Source: JAQCEJ01 sp040881995
Lineage (GTDB): Bacteria > Planctomycetota > Planctomycetia > Planctomycetales > Planctomycetaceae
NCBI GenBank assembly: GCA_040881995.1
Contig: JBBECD010000078.1
Span: 1-35,831, forward strand
Length of the DNA stretch: 35,831 nucleotides
Reading direction: 5' to 3'
This document shows, in pieces, positions 24,588 to 32,643 of the stretch (position 1 is its first letter; each line of letters begins with the position of its first letter). The notes under the pieces are model-generated. The model had not been told where the DNA came from. It searched no databases and was given only the letters and a program-made list of their open reading frames with translations. A program made the position numbers and the translations under genes.

Positions 24588-25709
24588 ATGCCCACGACTC
24601 TCACGCGACCGCTGGCGTTCGTCATTGCGAGCTTTTTGGTTTCCGCACTCGCGGCGGTCGAAGCCGATTCGCCGAAAGACACGCCGCCAGCCCAGAACAA
24701 TGTCACGGCGAGCTTCAATGGCCTCGCCGAGGCGACGGTTCCCGAATACTCATGGAATGAAAACACCGCCGAGGAACATACGCAGTGGAAGCGGGAGTTC
24801 CGCGAGAAGATGCTTGGCAGTCTCGGTCGCATGCCCGAGCGGGTGCCGCTGGAGGTGAAATGGGTCGAGAAGCGCGAGTTCGACACGTTCACGCGGCATA
24901 AGATTTACATCCAGACCGAGAAGACGTACTGGTGCCCGGTCTACTATCTCGTGCCGCACAACATCAAGGGGCGCGTGCCGGCGATCGTGTGCCTGCATGG
25001 TCACGACGGGGCCGTGCCGTATCTGGGCGAGGGACGAAAACCCGATCAGACGCGGCCCGTCCTCGCCCGCGACTTTGCCCGCTACTTCGCCGAGAATGGC
25101 TACGTGGCGATCGTTCCGGTCGTTCGCGGCTGGGACGAAACCGTCGGCTATCAGGATCCGTACGGCGGCAAGTCGACGCAACGCAGTTGCATGAACGTCA
25201 CGATGAACAGCATTTTGCTGGGAATGTCCCCCGCCGGCATTCGCTGCTGGGACGCGATGCGAGCGATCGATTTTCTCGAAACGCAAGATATGGTCGACGC
25301 CGAAAAAATCGGTCTTGCCGGTTTATCGGGGGGCGGCACGCTGTCGCTGTATCTGCCGATTCTCGATGAGAGAATCAAGCTGGTGATGATGGCGGGGATC
25401 TTCTCGTCGTACCGCAATTCGTTTTACGCGATGAATCACTGCATCTGCAATACGCTGCCGGGCGTGATGCAATACGGCGAGATGTCCGACGTCGTTGCGC
25501 TGCACGCCCCGAGGCCGGTGCTCTTAATCAACGGCCTCCGCGACGAGAGCGTGCCGATTGACGACGCCCGCGCCGGCTTCGAAAAACTGAAGCGGGTGTA
25601 CTCGCTCTTGAACGTGCCGGAGAACGTCGAAGCCGATTTCTTCGACGGCCCGCACGAGTGGTCGAACGCGAAGTCGCTCGGTTTTGTGAAGCGGCATTTT
25701 GGGGAGTGA
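24588..25709 (+). CDS. Exported alpha/beta hydrolase (acetylxylan esterase/dienelactone hydrolase-like)
   Basis: A 373-residue hydrolase with a signal peptide (TRPLAFVIASFLVSALAAVEA). The core shows the oxyanion region IVCLHGHDG (about 133-141), the nucleophile elbow GLAGLSGGG (Ser247), the acid NGLRDESVP (Asp319) and the histidine FFDGPHEWS (His356), so the catalytic triad is complete. This arrangement is typical of planctomycete exported hydrolases annotated as acetylxylan esterase-like or dienelactone hydrolase-like; the substrate is uncertain but is likely an ester on plant or algal polysaccharide or a small ester. The ATG at 24588 was taken because it begins the signal peptide; no strong ribosome-binding site is seen. 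Confidence 0.87.
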   Translation: MPTTLTRPLAFVIASFLVSALAAVEADSPKDTPPAQNNVTASFNGLAEATVPEYSWNENTAEEHTQWKREFREKMLGSLGRMPERVPLEVKWVEKREFDTFTRHKIYIQTEKTYWCPVYYLVPHNIKGRVPAIVCLHGHDGAVPYLGEGRKPDQTRPVLARDFARYFAENGYVAIVPVVRGWDETVGYQDPYGGKSTQRSCMNVTMNSILLGMSPAGIRCWDAMRAIDFLETQDMVDAEKIGLAGLSGGGTLSLYLPILDERIKLVMMAGIFSSYRNSFYAMNHCICNTLPGVMQYGEMSDVVALHAPRPVLLINGLRDESVPIDDARAGFEKLKRVYSLLNVPENVEADFFDGPHEWSNAKSLGFVKRHFGE

Positions 25710-25740
25710 GTTGTCACCACACGCACGACGAAGCAGCACG

Positions 25741-25884
25741 TCACTTCTTTGCGTAGTCGTAGTCGTCGTAAATGTCCATTGAGGGATCGTTCCACTCACT
25801 GCTTTCGGCGGCGCGTGCGAACGTCTGCAGCAGTTCTTCGTCCGTCCGTTCCGAAGCGTCAAAGAAAACGTCTTCGTCAATCAT
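25741..25884 (-). CDS. Small acidic protein (47 aa) at the end of the SPFH cluster
   Basis: The frame reads MIDEDVFFDASERTDEELL and ends SMDIYDDYDYAKK. It is strongly acidic, hydrophilic and lacks any family I recognise. It begins 41 bp after the HflK-like gene on the same strand, so it could be the last gene of that operon. Purine-rich ggagaaggg lies just upstream, within a low-complexity tract (25885-25922) of a kind scattered in intergenic regions. A chance frame remains possible, but the biased composition and its position support a real peptide. Confidence 0.5.
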   Translation of the reverse strand: MIDEDVFFDASERTDEELLQTFARAAESSEWNDPSMDIYDDYDYAKK

Positions 25885-25925
25885 CTCCCAGTCTCCCTTC
25901 TCCTTGTCTCCCTGTCTGGATCCCT

Positions 25926-26936
25926 TCACTGCGGCGGCTCACTCGCCGCCGGCACCCCGCTCTTTCGCCAGAACATCAAATCGACGGGACGATCTCCGTC
26001 GACAATCACCTGGCCGGTGGCGCGCTTCAGGATGCGGCTCATCACTTCGGAGTAACGGCGCTCGAGCGCCATCTGGCGGGACTCGGCGATCGTGGAGATC
26101 CCTTCATCCTCGGCGCGCTCGAACTGGGCCACGAGTTTGCGGAAACTCTCCCCCTCCGCGCGGGCGAGTTGAACGACGTCATTCGCGCGGGATAGCGATT
26201 CGTCCGATATCCCCCGGGCCTCGGCTTCGGACGACGTCTCGCGGTCCTCGGCGTAGGTTTGAGCCGTCAGCAGCATCGTCTCTTTCTCGGCTCGGGCGTT
26301 GGCGACGTCGAGAAAATAACTCTTCACCCGCACCGGCGGATAGACGCCGACGATCGAGACGTCTTCGATGTCGACTCCGAGTGCCGATTTCGCCGCCTGA
26401 TCGCGGACTCTTCGCGTCAATCGCGTGCGGAGTTCCGACAAGCCGAGCGGATGCACGAAGTCGACGCCGCTACGAACGATCAGCTCGGTCGCGACCGATT
26501 CGGCGAGGAGTCGCAATCGCAGTTCGGGAGCTTTGTTGTCCATCAGGAATTCGGTCACGCCGGTTTCGGCGATGCGGTACTGCACCGCGACCTGCACGTG
26601 CACGATGTTCTTGTCGCCGGTGAGAAATTGCGATTCGCCCGGCAGCGTCGGCGACTGCAACATCGGTCCCGTGACTTCTTCCATCAGGTCGGGAAGACCG
26701 ATTGTCAGCGTCCGCAATTCGTGGATGTTGATCTGATCGATCGTCGAAAACGGCCACGGCAAATCAAAGTACAAACCGCTGCTGACGAGCCGCGGCTTGC
26801 CGTCGGCGTGCGTGACGAGCCGGCCGCAGCGGCGGATCACCGCTTGCGTGTTCCCGCGCACGACGTAAAACCCGGTGGCGAGATACGCGAGCCCCGCGAT
26901 CATCAAGAACAGCGATAACATCCGGCGCCCGGTCAT
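25926..26936 (-). CDS. SPFH/band-7 protein, HflK-like
   Basis: A 336-residue membrane-anchored SPFH protein. One N-terminal TM (about 6-25) is followed by the band-7 domain: NTQAVIRRCGRLV, GLYFDLPWPFSTIDQINI, FLTGDKNIVHVQVAVQYRI (the GD.N.V.V...V.YRI core of HflK) and VGVYPPVRVKSYFLDVANARAEKE. A helical, charged region at about 215-310 probably forms the coiled coil used for oligomerisation. HflK/HflC complexes form large cages in the membrane and regulate FtsH; no FtsH gene lies in this window. The gene starts within the end of the HflC-like gene (ATGA overlap) with ggaggg upstream, so the pair is translationally coupled. Confidence 0.9.
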   Translation of the reverse strand: MTGRRMLSLFLMIAGLAYLATGFYVVRGNTQAVIRRCGRLVTHADGKPRLVSSGLYFDLPWPFSTIDQINIHELRTLTIGLPDLMEEVTGPMLQSPTLPGESQFLTGDKNIVHVQVAVQYRIAETGVTEFLMDNKAPELRLRLLAESVATELIVRSGVDFVHPLGLSELRTRLTRRVRDQAAKSALGVDIEDVSIVGVYPPVRVKSYFLDVANARAEKETMLLTAQTYAEDRETSSEAEARGISDESLSRANDVVQLARAEGESFRKLVAQFERAEDEGISTIAESRQMALERRYSEVMSRILKRATGQVIVDGDRPVDLMFWRKSGVPAASEPPQ

Positions 26937-28072
26937 GGCGAGCCCTCCGTATTCGCCGGGACGCCGTCCGCCTTGGCCGCTTTGATGGCGCCGTCGATTG
27001 TTGTATCGGTCGTATTCGTGTTGGCAGAAGGCGTCGCGTCGCGCGACGGCGGATTCGGTTTGTTCATCATGTTCGGTGTATTGGGAATGCCGTCGATCAG
27101 GAGTTTGAGAAACCCGCTCGACGCCGAGAGCACGAGCGTCGTCTTCTCGCCGATAATTTGCTCGTACGTATCGAGTGCGGTGAGATATTGGAAGAACTCG
27201 GGGTCGAGGGCGTGGGCCTCGTTGAGCGTGCGGAGAGCCTCGGCCTCGGCCTCGCCGCGGATGCGCTCGGCTTCCGCTTGGGCGCGCGAGAGCACTTCTT
27301 GATACCGCCGGTCGGCCTGGCTGCGGATCATGTTGTGTTCGGCGAGTCCCGCGCTGCGGTAACGGTCGGCGATTTTTTTCCGTTCGCTTTTCATCCGTTC
27401 GAAGACCGCCTGCTGGTTGCCGAGCGGGAAGTTCAGCCGTTTGATGCGGACGTCGACGATTTCGACGCCGAGCTGATCGCGCAGCGAGGCCCCGTCGGCC
27501 TGTTCGCGGCTGAGTTGCGACTTCAGTTGCTGCGACAGCCGATCGAGCGGACCCGATTCGTCATCGCCGGGCCCGGCTTCGGAATCGCTGACCGTGAGAA
27601 GCTGACTGAGATCGACGCGGCCGGTTTCGGTGCTGAGGATCGAACGCAAGCGGCTGTCGAACCGGGCCTCGGCGAGATCGACCGAACCGATCCCGCGAAA
27701 GAATTTGACGACCGGCCGATCGCCCGCATCATCCGACGGCGTGGAAGCCGGTTCGGCGATTTTCCAGCAGATGTAGGCTTCGATGGTGAGATTCTTTTTG
27801 TCACGGGTAAAAACTTCGCGCCCCGGAGGATCGAAAATCTGCACCCGGCGATCGAACCGGCGGACCGTGCCGATCGGCCAGGGGAACTTGAAATGCAACC
27901 CGCGATCGGCAGGCAGATCGTACACGGCACTAATGCGGCCGAAGCGTTCGACGATGACGAGCTCGGTCTCATCGACGAGCACAATGGTACTCGCCCCGAC
28001 GGCGACGATCGCCGCGATGCATAAGAGCAGCAGAAGTTTTTTGAAGACCGGCGTGTTGTTGGCTGGATTCAT
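26933..28072 (-). CDS. SPFH/band-7 protein, HflC-like
   Basis: A 379-residue SPFH protein with an N-terminal TM (about 12-32), ETELVIVERFGRISAVY, GLHFKFPWPIGTVRRFDRRVQIFDPPGREVFTRDKKNLTIEAYICWKI, RIKRLNFP and a long Ala/Glu/Arg-rich coiled coil (SERKKIADRYRSAGLAEHNM..., EAERIRGEAEAEALRTLNEA) ending in the region LDPEFFQYLTALDTYEQII that is diagnostic of HflC. The tail beyond about 330 is Asn/Pro/Thr-rich and probably disordered. The ATG at 28072 has aggagagag ahead. The longer frame to 28111 runs into the palindromic repeat and was rejected. It lies between the ATPase-SPFH fusion (166 bp upstream) and the HflK-like gene. Confidence 0.92.
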   Translation of the reverse strand: MNPANNTPVFKKLLLLLCIAAIVAVGASTIVLVDETELVIVERFGRISAVYDLPADRGLHFKFPWPIGTVRRFDRRVQIFDPPGREVFTRDKKNLTIEAYICWKIAEPASTPSDDAGDRPVVKFFRGIGSVDLAEARFDSRLRSILSTETGRVDLSQLLTVSDSEAGPGDDESGPLDRLSQQLKSQLSREQADGASLRDQLGVEIVDVRIKRLNFPLGNQQAVFERMKSERKKIADRYRSAGLAEHNMIRSQADRRYQEVLSRAQAEAERIRGEAEAEALRTLNEAHALDPEFFQYLTALDTYEQIIGEKTTLVLSASSGFLKLLIDGIPNTPNMMNKPNPPSRDATPSANTNTTDTTIDGAIKAAKADGVPANTEGSP

Positions 28073-28081
28073 GTCTCTCTC

Positions 28082-28131
28082 CTCGTTCCCAAGCTCCGCT
28101 TGGGAACGCAAGTCTTCGAAGCTCTGCTTCG
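28082..28131. repeat. Dispersed 50-bp palindromic repeat, copy 2
   Basis: Reverse-complement partner of 20933-20982 (48/50 identical). It lies in the 166-bp gap between the ATPase-SPFH gene and the hflC-like gene, so if the region is one transcript this hairpin would be in the mRNA and could set relative expression of the upstream and downstream genes. Confidence 0.85.
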
Positions 28132-28238
28132 TCTGGATGCCAAGGGCGGCTTGACCGCGCGTGTTCTATTGACGTTGAAAGGCACACTGGCGGACAAGCC
28201 GCCAGTGGCACCCGAAAATACGCGCACGACCCGTGCCG

Positions 28239-31200
28239 CTAATGTTCCTCGTCCTCTATAGTTTGTTGTTCATCCGGCGGCATAAAACCCGGCAGGCCTT
28301 GCGGCTCGCGGGATGGTATCATCGGGAAATTCGGCCTCGCGGTCGGCGATTGCGGATCGGCGAGCCAGAGGTGCGATTGCGAGGCGACAGCGGGGTCGAT
28401 AATCGTCCATTCCCGTCCCGTGAGTGCCTTGCGTAACGTCGACCAGTACATCTGAGTTCCGGAGATGCCGGGTTCGGCGCGGTAAACGTCCTGCAGTGCG
28501 CGGTATCGGGCGAGCGAGCCTTTCACACCATCGAGCCGCATCGCGGCGGCTTTGCGGGCCGTGTGCAATTCGGCCGCGGCGGCACCCGAGAGGAGCATCT
28601 CACCGCTCGCTTCGCCGGCAATAAGTTTTGCCCACAAGGCATCGTCGAGGTTCCAGGCTTGCGGTGCGAGAGTCACTGCGCTGGGCTGTTCTTCGTCCGA
28701 CGAAATCTCGTTCGCGGGAACAATGGCTGACGGGGTGATCGCCATGAAATTCCGTTCCAGATCGGCAGCGGCTCGCTCACCGGCGACGGAAAGAATCTGT
28801 TTCGCCGCGTACGTGCGGGCTTCGTTGATGTATTGCTGCTGCAGTTCGAGCGCATCGGCGACCTGACGATACGCCGGCACAACCTGCTTCGGCGGATGCA
28901 CGTCGAGCAGCAGCACCGACGTCATTTCGATGCCGAGTCCGTATTTTTCTGCGTGGCGACCGATGTGTTTAAGCGCCTCGGCTTCCATCTCGGCTCGGCC
29001 TGCGGTGAGAATCTCTTCGAGCGATCGCGACGCGGCCAGTTCGCCCAACGTTCCCGCCGCGAGATCGCGGAGCACCTGCTCGGGATCGGCGTGAGCAAAG
29101 GCGAACGTCTGCAAATCGGCGATGCGGTATTGTATCTCCGCGGTCAGTTCGACGGGGACTTCATCGGCGGTGAGCCACATGCTTTCTTCGGTAAGAAGCA
29201 AATCTTCGCCGTCTTGATGCGGACTGGTCCATTCCACCGGCGCGAGATATCGCCCTTCCCCTTTTTCCGGGCCGCTCACCCGGCGAAATCCAATCGAGAC
29301 CGAGCGGATTTGATCGACCCGCTCGCGGCGCACCATTTCGAACGGCACCGGCCAACGCCAATGCCAGCCGGCGGAAATCGTTTCGATATAACGGCCGCAG
29401 CGAGTGATCAGCCCCTGCTCGTCCGCCGCGAGCCAATGCACGCCGGAAAGCATCCACCAGAACATCCCGGCGGCGAGGCCGAGGCGCAGAATCAATCTGC
29501 GCGAGCGAATAATCCCGTCGGCCCACCGCGAGGGGGAACAGACATTCGCGGCGGATTCGAGCGATTGATGGACCGCGGTGCCAGAGCGGACCCACCAACT
29601 TTGTTTCTCGGCTTCGAACCACAACAAGCGCAGCGAATTGAGCATCACCGCCAGCGAACCGATTTCGTGAAAGATCGCCGCACTGACGGGCGACATGAAA
29701 CCGAACGCGCACAGCAGCACGCCGAGGCCGTTCAAGCCGAATGCGAACAGAAAAATGCCGAGGCGAATGACTTCGACGAGTTTTCGCGAGAGCCGGACGA
29801 GTCCCGGCAGCGGTTGCAGCGGGTCGCCCATGAGCAAGATGTCTCCCGCTTCGGAGGCGAGATTGCTGCCGACGCCGGCGAGGGCGATGCCGACGGTCGC
29901 CGTCGCCAGCGCCGGGGCGTCGTTAATGCCGTCGCCGACCATCGCCACTTTTCGGCCAGCGGCTTGATGCGTCTCGATCCAGCGGAGTTTATCGGCGGGA
30001 AGGAGTTCCGCTTCGAGCTGATCGATGTTCCCGAGTTGCTGCACGACGGCCTGCGCCGGAGCCTTGCGGTCGCCGGTGAGCAGCGCGAGATGTTTGATTC
30101 CTTCATTTCGCAACGTGGCGAGAACTTCCGCCGCTTCGGCACGTGCTGCGTCCTGCACGGCGATCAGACCCATCACGCGGTCGCCGACGGCGACGCATAA
30201 CACGGTGCGTCCGTCTCGATTCCAGTCGGCGATGCGCTGCAGCACTTCGGCGGCGAGCGTGATGTTTTGCGATTCCAACAAGCGCTGCGTGCCGACGGTG
30301 ACACGTTGCGGCGCGCGGTCCCATTGGGCCTGATTGGCGGAGGTCGTCATCCGCGTGACGGTTTTGGCCCACGGTCCCAACGCCGTCGCACGGATGAGCG
30401 CACTGACGCCGGCACCGAGAAAGATTTGAAACTCTTCCGGTTCGGGGAGAACCATCTGCCGGCGCTCGGCCTCGCGGACCAGCAGGCGTCCGAAGAGATG
30501 TTCGCTCCGCTTTTCCGCCATGGCGGAGACGCGGAGCAATTCGGATTCGTCTAACGGAGAGACGGCCCAGACTTCGCGGAGAACCGGTTTTCCTTCGGTC
30601 AACGTGCCGGTTTTGTCGAAAGCGAATGTATCGACCTCGGCGAGCCGTTCGAGCGCCGCGGAGCCTTTGATGATGACCCCTTTGCGACCCAGCCATGATA
30701 ATGCAGCCATGACGGCCGCGGGAGTCGCCAGTATAAGCGGACAAGGACAGGCCACGACAAGAACGCCGAGCGCGGGCATGATGCCGGCGTTCCAGTTCCC
30801 CGCGGTGATCCGCCAGCCGATCCACGTCGCCAGGGCGGCGAACAACACCGCTGGCAAAAACCAGCGGGCGAAACGGTCGGCGAGCCGTTCGACGGACATT
30901 TTCTTCGCCGTCGCCGATGAAATCAATTGCAGAACCTGCGCGATGACCGTCGCCCCGCCGACCCGTTCGGTGCCGATGGTCAACGTGCCGAACTGATTGA
31001 GCGTCCCCGAATAGACGAGATCGTTTTGCGATTTCTCGATCGGCAGGCTTTCGCCGGTCAGCGAACTTTGGTCGACGGCGGAAAGTCCGTCGAGCACGCG
31101 GCCATCGACGGGAATCCGCTCGCCGGGACGGACAACGACGACGTCGCCCGCGACGACTTGATCGACGGGAACATCGACCTCGTTGCCGTCGCGAAGAATG

Positions 31201-31664
31201 TGAGCGACGTCGGGGAGTGCCTGAAAAACGCCGCGAATCGCGGCGCGGGCGCGGTCGACGGTGTAGCCTTCGAGACTCTCGCCGCACAACGCGATGAACA
31301 CGACGAGCGCCGCCGTCTGATGTTCTCCGACGATGATCGCCGCCAGGCAGGCGATGGTGAGGGCGAGGTCGGCCCCGACGCGGCCGCTGAAGAGACCGTC
31401 GAAAGTCTGGTAGAGGATTCGCGTCCCGCCGATCACCGCGGCGAGAAAGGCGAGACGGTATCCGGCGAAGGTTTGGTAGACGGTCCAGTCGGAGCGTCCG
31501 ATCCAGCCGATCCCCATATCGACGAACAGAAGCACCCCCACAATAATGGTGAGGAGATACAACGCCGAGGACGAAGAGCCCGCGGACGCTTGATCTTGCT
31601 CGGATTGCGGGGAGCCTGGTTCGGGAGGGAGAAATTCCCGAGCGGATTCAGGGACATAATGCAT
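28239..31664 (-). CDS. P1B-type metal ATPase fused to a C-terminal SPFH (HflK-like) domain
   Basis: A single 1141-residue chain. Residues 1-690 form a heavy-metal P-type ATPase: actuator TGES (203-206), TM6 metal motif CPC (306-308), phosphorylation site DKTGTLT (Asp350), TGD (530-532), hinge GDGINDAP (577-584), and a TM8 region with HEIGS (666-670) before NSLRLL. No N-terminal HMA domain or CxxC is present, and the usual SEHP reads SEHL (387-390). After a linker with a TM (about 724-742), residues of about 745-980 are an SPFH domain: EQGLITRCGRYI, AGWHWRWPVPFEMVRRERVDQI, VPVELTAEIQYRIADL and LLLDVHPPKQVVPAYRQVADALE, closest in pattern to HflK. Tail residues 980-1141 are helical, then Pro-rich. 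Metal unassigned. It is first of a same-strand cluster with hflC- and hflK-like genes; the frame is open without interruption, so this is a true fusion. Confidence 0.9.
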   Translation of the reverse strand: MHYVPESAREFLPPEPGSPQSEQDQASAGSSSSALYLLTIIVGVLLFVDMGIGWIGRSDWTVYQTFAGYRLAFLAAVIGGTRILYQTFDGLFSGRVGADLALTIACLAAIIVGEHQTAALVVFIALCGESLEGYTVDRARAAIRGVFQALPDVAHILRDGNEVDVPVDQVVAGDVVVVRPGERIPVDGRVLDGLSAVDQSSLTGESLPIEKSQNDLVYSGTLNQFGTLTIGTERVGGATVIAQVLQLISSATAKKMSVERLADRFARWFLPAVLFAALATWIGWRITAGNWNAGIMPALGVLVVACPCPLILATPAAVMAALSWLGRKGVIIKGSAALERLAEVDTFAFDKTGTLTEGKPVLREVWAVSPLDESELLRVSAMAEKRSEHLFGRLLVREAERRQMVLPEPEEFQIFLGAGVSALIRATALGPWAKTVTRMTTSANQAQWDRAPQRVTVGTQRLLESQNITLAAEVLQRIADWNRDGRTVLCVAVGDRVMGLIAVQDAARAEAAEVLATLRNEGIKHLALLTGDRKAPAQAVVQQLGNIDQLEAELLPADKLRWIETHQAAGRKVAMVGDGINDAPALATATVGIALAGVGSNLASEAGDILLMGDPLQPLPGLVRLSRKLVEVIRLGIFLFAFGLNGLGVLLCAFGFMSPVSAAIFHEIGSLAVMLNSLRLLWFEAEKQSWWVRSGTAVHQSLESAANVCSPSRWADGIIRSRRLILRLGLAAGMFWWMLSGVHWLAADEQGLITRCGRYIETISAGWHWRWPVPFEMVRRERVDQIRSVSIGFRRVSGPEKGEGRYLAPVEWTSPHQDGEDLLLTEESMWLTADEVPVELTAEIQYRIADLQTFAFAHADPEQVLRDLAAGTLGELAASRSLEEILTAGRAEMEAEALKHIGRHAEKYGLGIEMTSVLLLDVHPPKQVVPAYRQVADALELQQQYINEARTYAAKQILSVAGERAAADLERNFMAITPSAIVPANEISSDEEQPSAVTLAPQAWNLDDALWAKLIAGEASGEMLLSGAAAAELHTARKAAAMRLDGVKGSLARYRALQDVYRAEPGISGTQMYWSTLRKALTGREWTIIDPAVASQSHLWLADPQSPTARPNFPMIPSREPQGLPGFMPPDEQQTIEDEEH

Positions 31665-31873
31665 GGGGCGCCAGGATTTTGTGGATCATGGAATACCACC
31701 GGCGACTTCCCTGCCGACAATTTGCCGATGTCCGTCCGACCAGTCCGGCTGATGATACTGAATTCATCTTACCCCTGCGGAGATAAGGAATCCAGAGGAT
31801 GTCGGCGTGACGGTCAAATCGGGGCCGAAAATGTTCGCGTTAATCGCGGCGCAATTCCCGAAGCGATGCCGCA

Positions 31874-32105
31874 CCAACTTTTCGGACACTCACAAAAACG
31901 CCCTCTGTCCGAAAATGTTGGCGTCAAAACAAGACGTCTGCGCAATTGCACGGCGCTGTTGGCACAATCGACGCCGTGCCAACTTTTCGGACACTCACAA
32001 AAACGCCCTCTGTCCGAAAATGTTGGCGTCAAAACAAGACGTCTGCGCAATTGCACGGCGCTGTTGGCACAATCGACGCCGTGCCAACTTTTCGGACACT
32101 CACAA
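31874..32105. repeat. 105-bp tandem repeat with two hairpins per unit
   Basis: Two identical 105-bp units (31874-31978 and 31979-32083) are followed by the first 22 bases of a third (32084-32105). A decayed copy is recognisable upstream at about 31825-31860. Each unit holds hairpin A (ccaacttttcggaca with tgtccgaaaatgttgg, one bulge, 17-base loop) and hairpin B (gcacggcg with cgccgtgc, 16-base loop). Because the period is divisible by three, several frames stay open through it on both strands; this does not imply coding. It sits within the 979-bp gene-free region 31665-32643. Confidence 0.9.
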
Positions 32106-32423
32106 CAAAGAAACGAAAAACCCTCGCGAAGGTCGACCTGGAAAAGAGGGCACTGACTGGTATCAGTAACTGAAAGTGGAGTGGGTCAGGCCACAATCAG
32201 GGGATCAAATTCCCTATTTTCCGATCGTTAAATTCCCTTCCGAGGGTCAGGCTGGGTCAGGTTGAGGTTTTCAGCGTGATGATTCAGTTGCGTTAAAGTG
32301 AAAACCATCTTTATTTGCGTTGCGACTGGCTTTCTGAGAGAGTTGATATTGCAGACAGCGTGCCATCGGTCTCGCGGCGCATGTTTTTTCTAAAACATTC
32401 ACGCATACCTCTTCGAGAATAAA

Positions 32424-32456
32424 CTTGTAAAATACTTATATAAAATAACTTACAAG
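32424..32456. promoter_or_regulatory. AT-rich palindrome upstream of the sigma-54 activator gene
   Basis: cttgtaa (32424-32430) and ttacaag (32450-32456) form a dyad with a 19-base AT-rich centre including ttatataaaat, in the most AT-rich stretch of the window (about 32380-32475). This could be a promoter with an operator. No transcription start can be assigned from sequence alone. Confidence 0.35.
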
Positions 32457-32512
32457 AATATTCCAGTGAAATTATTTGTTCCGGGCGAATTTGGATTCGC
32501 TGACGTTGACAC

Positions 32513-32585
32513 CTCGGCGCCGATGTCGACATACTTGATTTTCGGGTTCAGCGCCGAAATCGACAGTTCGGCGCTGATGTTCGAC
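32513..32585. repeat. Three imperfect 18-bp repeats before the sigma-54 activator gene
   Basis: ctcggcgccgatgtcgac (32513-32530), ttcagcgccgaaatcgac (32547-32564) and ttcggcgctgatgttcgac (32567-32585) are variants of one unit, between the AT-rich palindrome and the start codon at 32644. They could be regulator-binding sites or a decayed repeat. Confidence 0.4.
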
Positions 32586-32643
32586 GGTACTTCAAATTGC
32601 GAAATCTTCTCAAACCCTCAGCCCACGCACGCCTTGGAATGCC

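Noticed and set aside
25926..28072. Classical HflKC regulators of FtsH
   Set aside because: The domains fit, but no ftsH or hflX gene is nearby and the genes are clustered with an ATPase-SPFH fusion. The role as FtsH modulators is therefore not claimed, only the family.
31874..32105. CRISPR array
   Set aside because: The repeats are contiguous 105-bp units that are identical throughout, with no unique spacers and no cas genes.
31807..32169. A 120-residue plus-strand frame containing a repeated 35-residue peptide
   Set aside because: The 105-bp repeat period is divisible by three, so frames stay open in several registers on both strands. There is no ribosome site and the upstream copy is decayed; hairpins explain the sequence better than coding.
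32311..32532. 73-codon minus-strand frame in the AT-rich region
   Set aside because: No ribosome site and no protein-like pattern; it covers the palindrome and repeats upstream of the sigma-54 activator.
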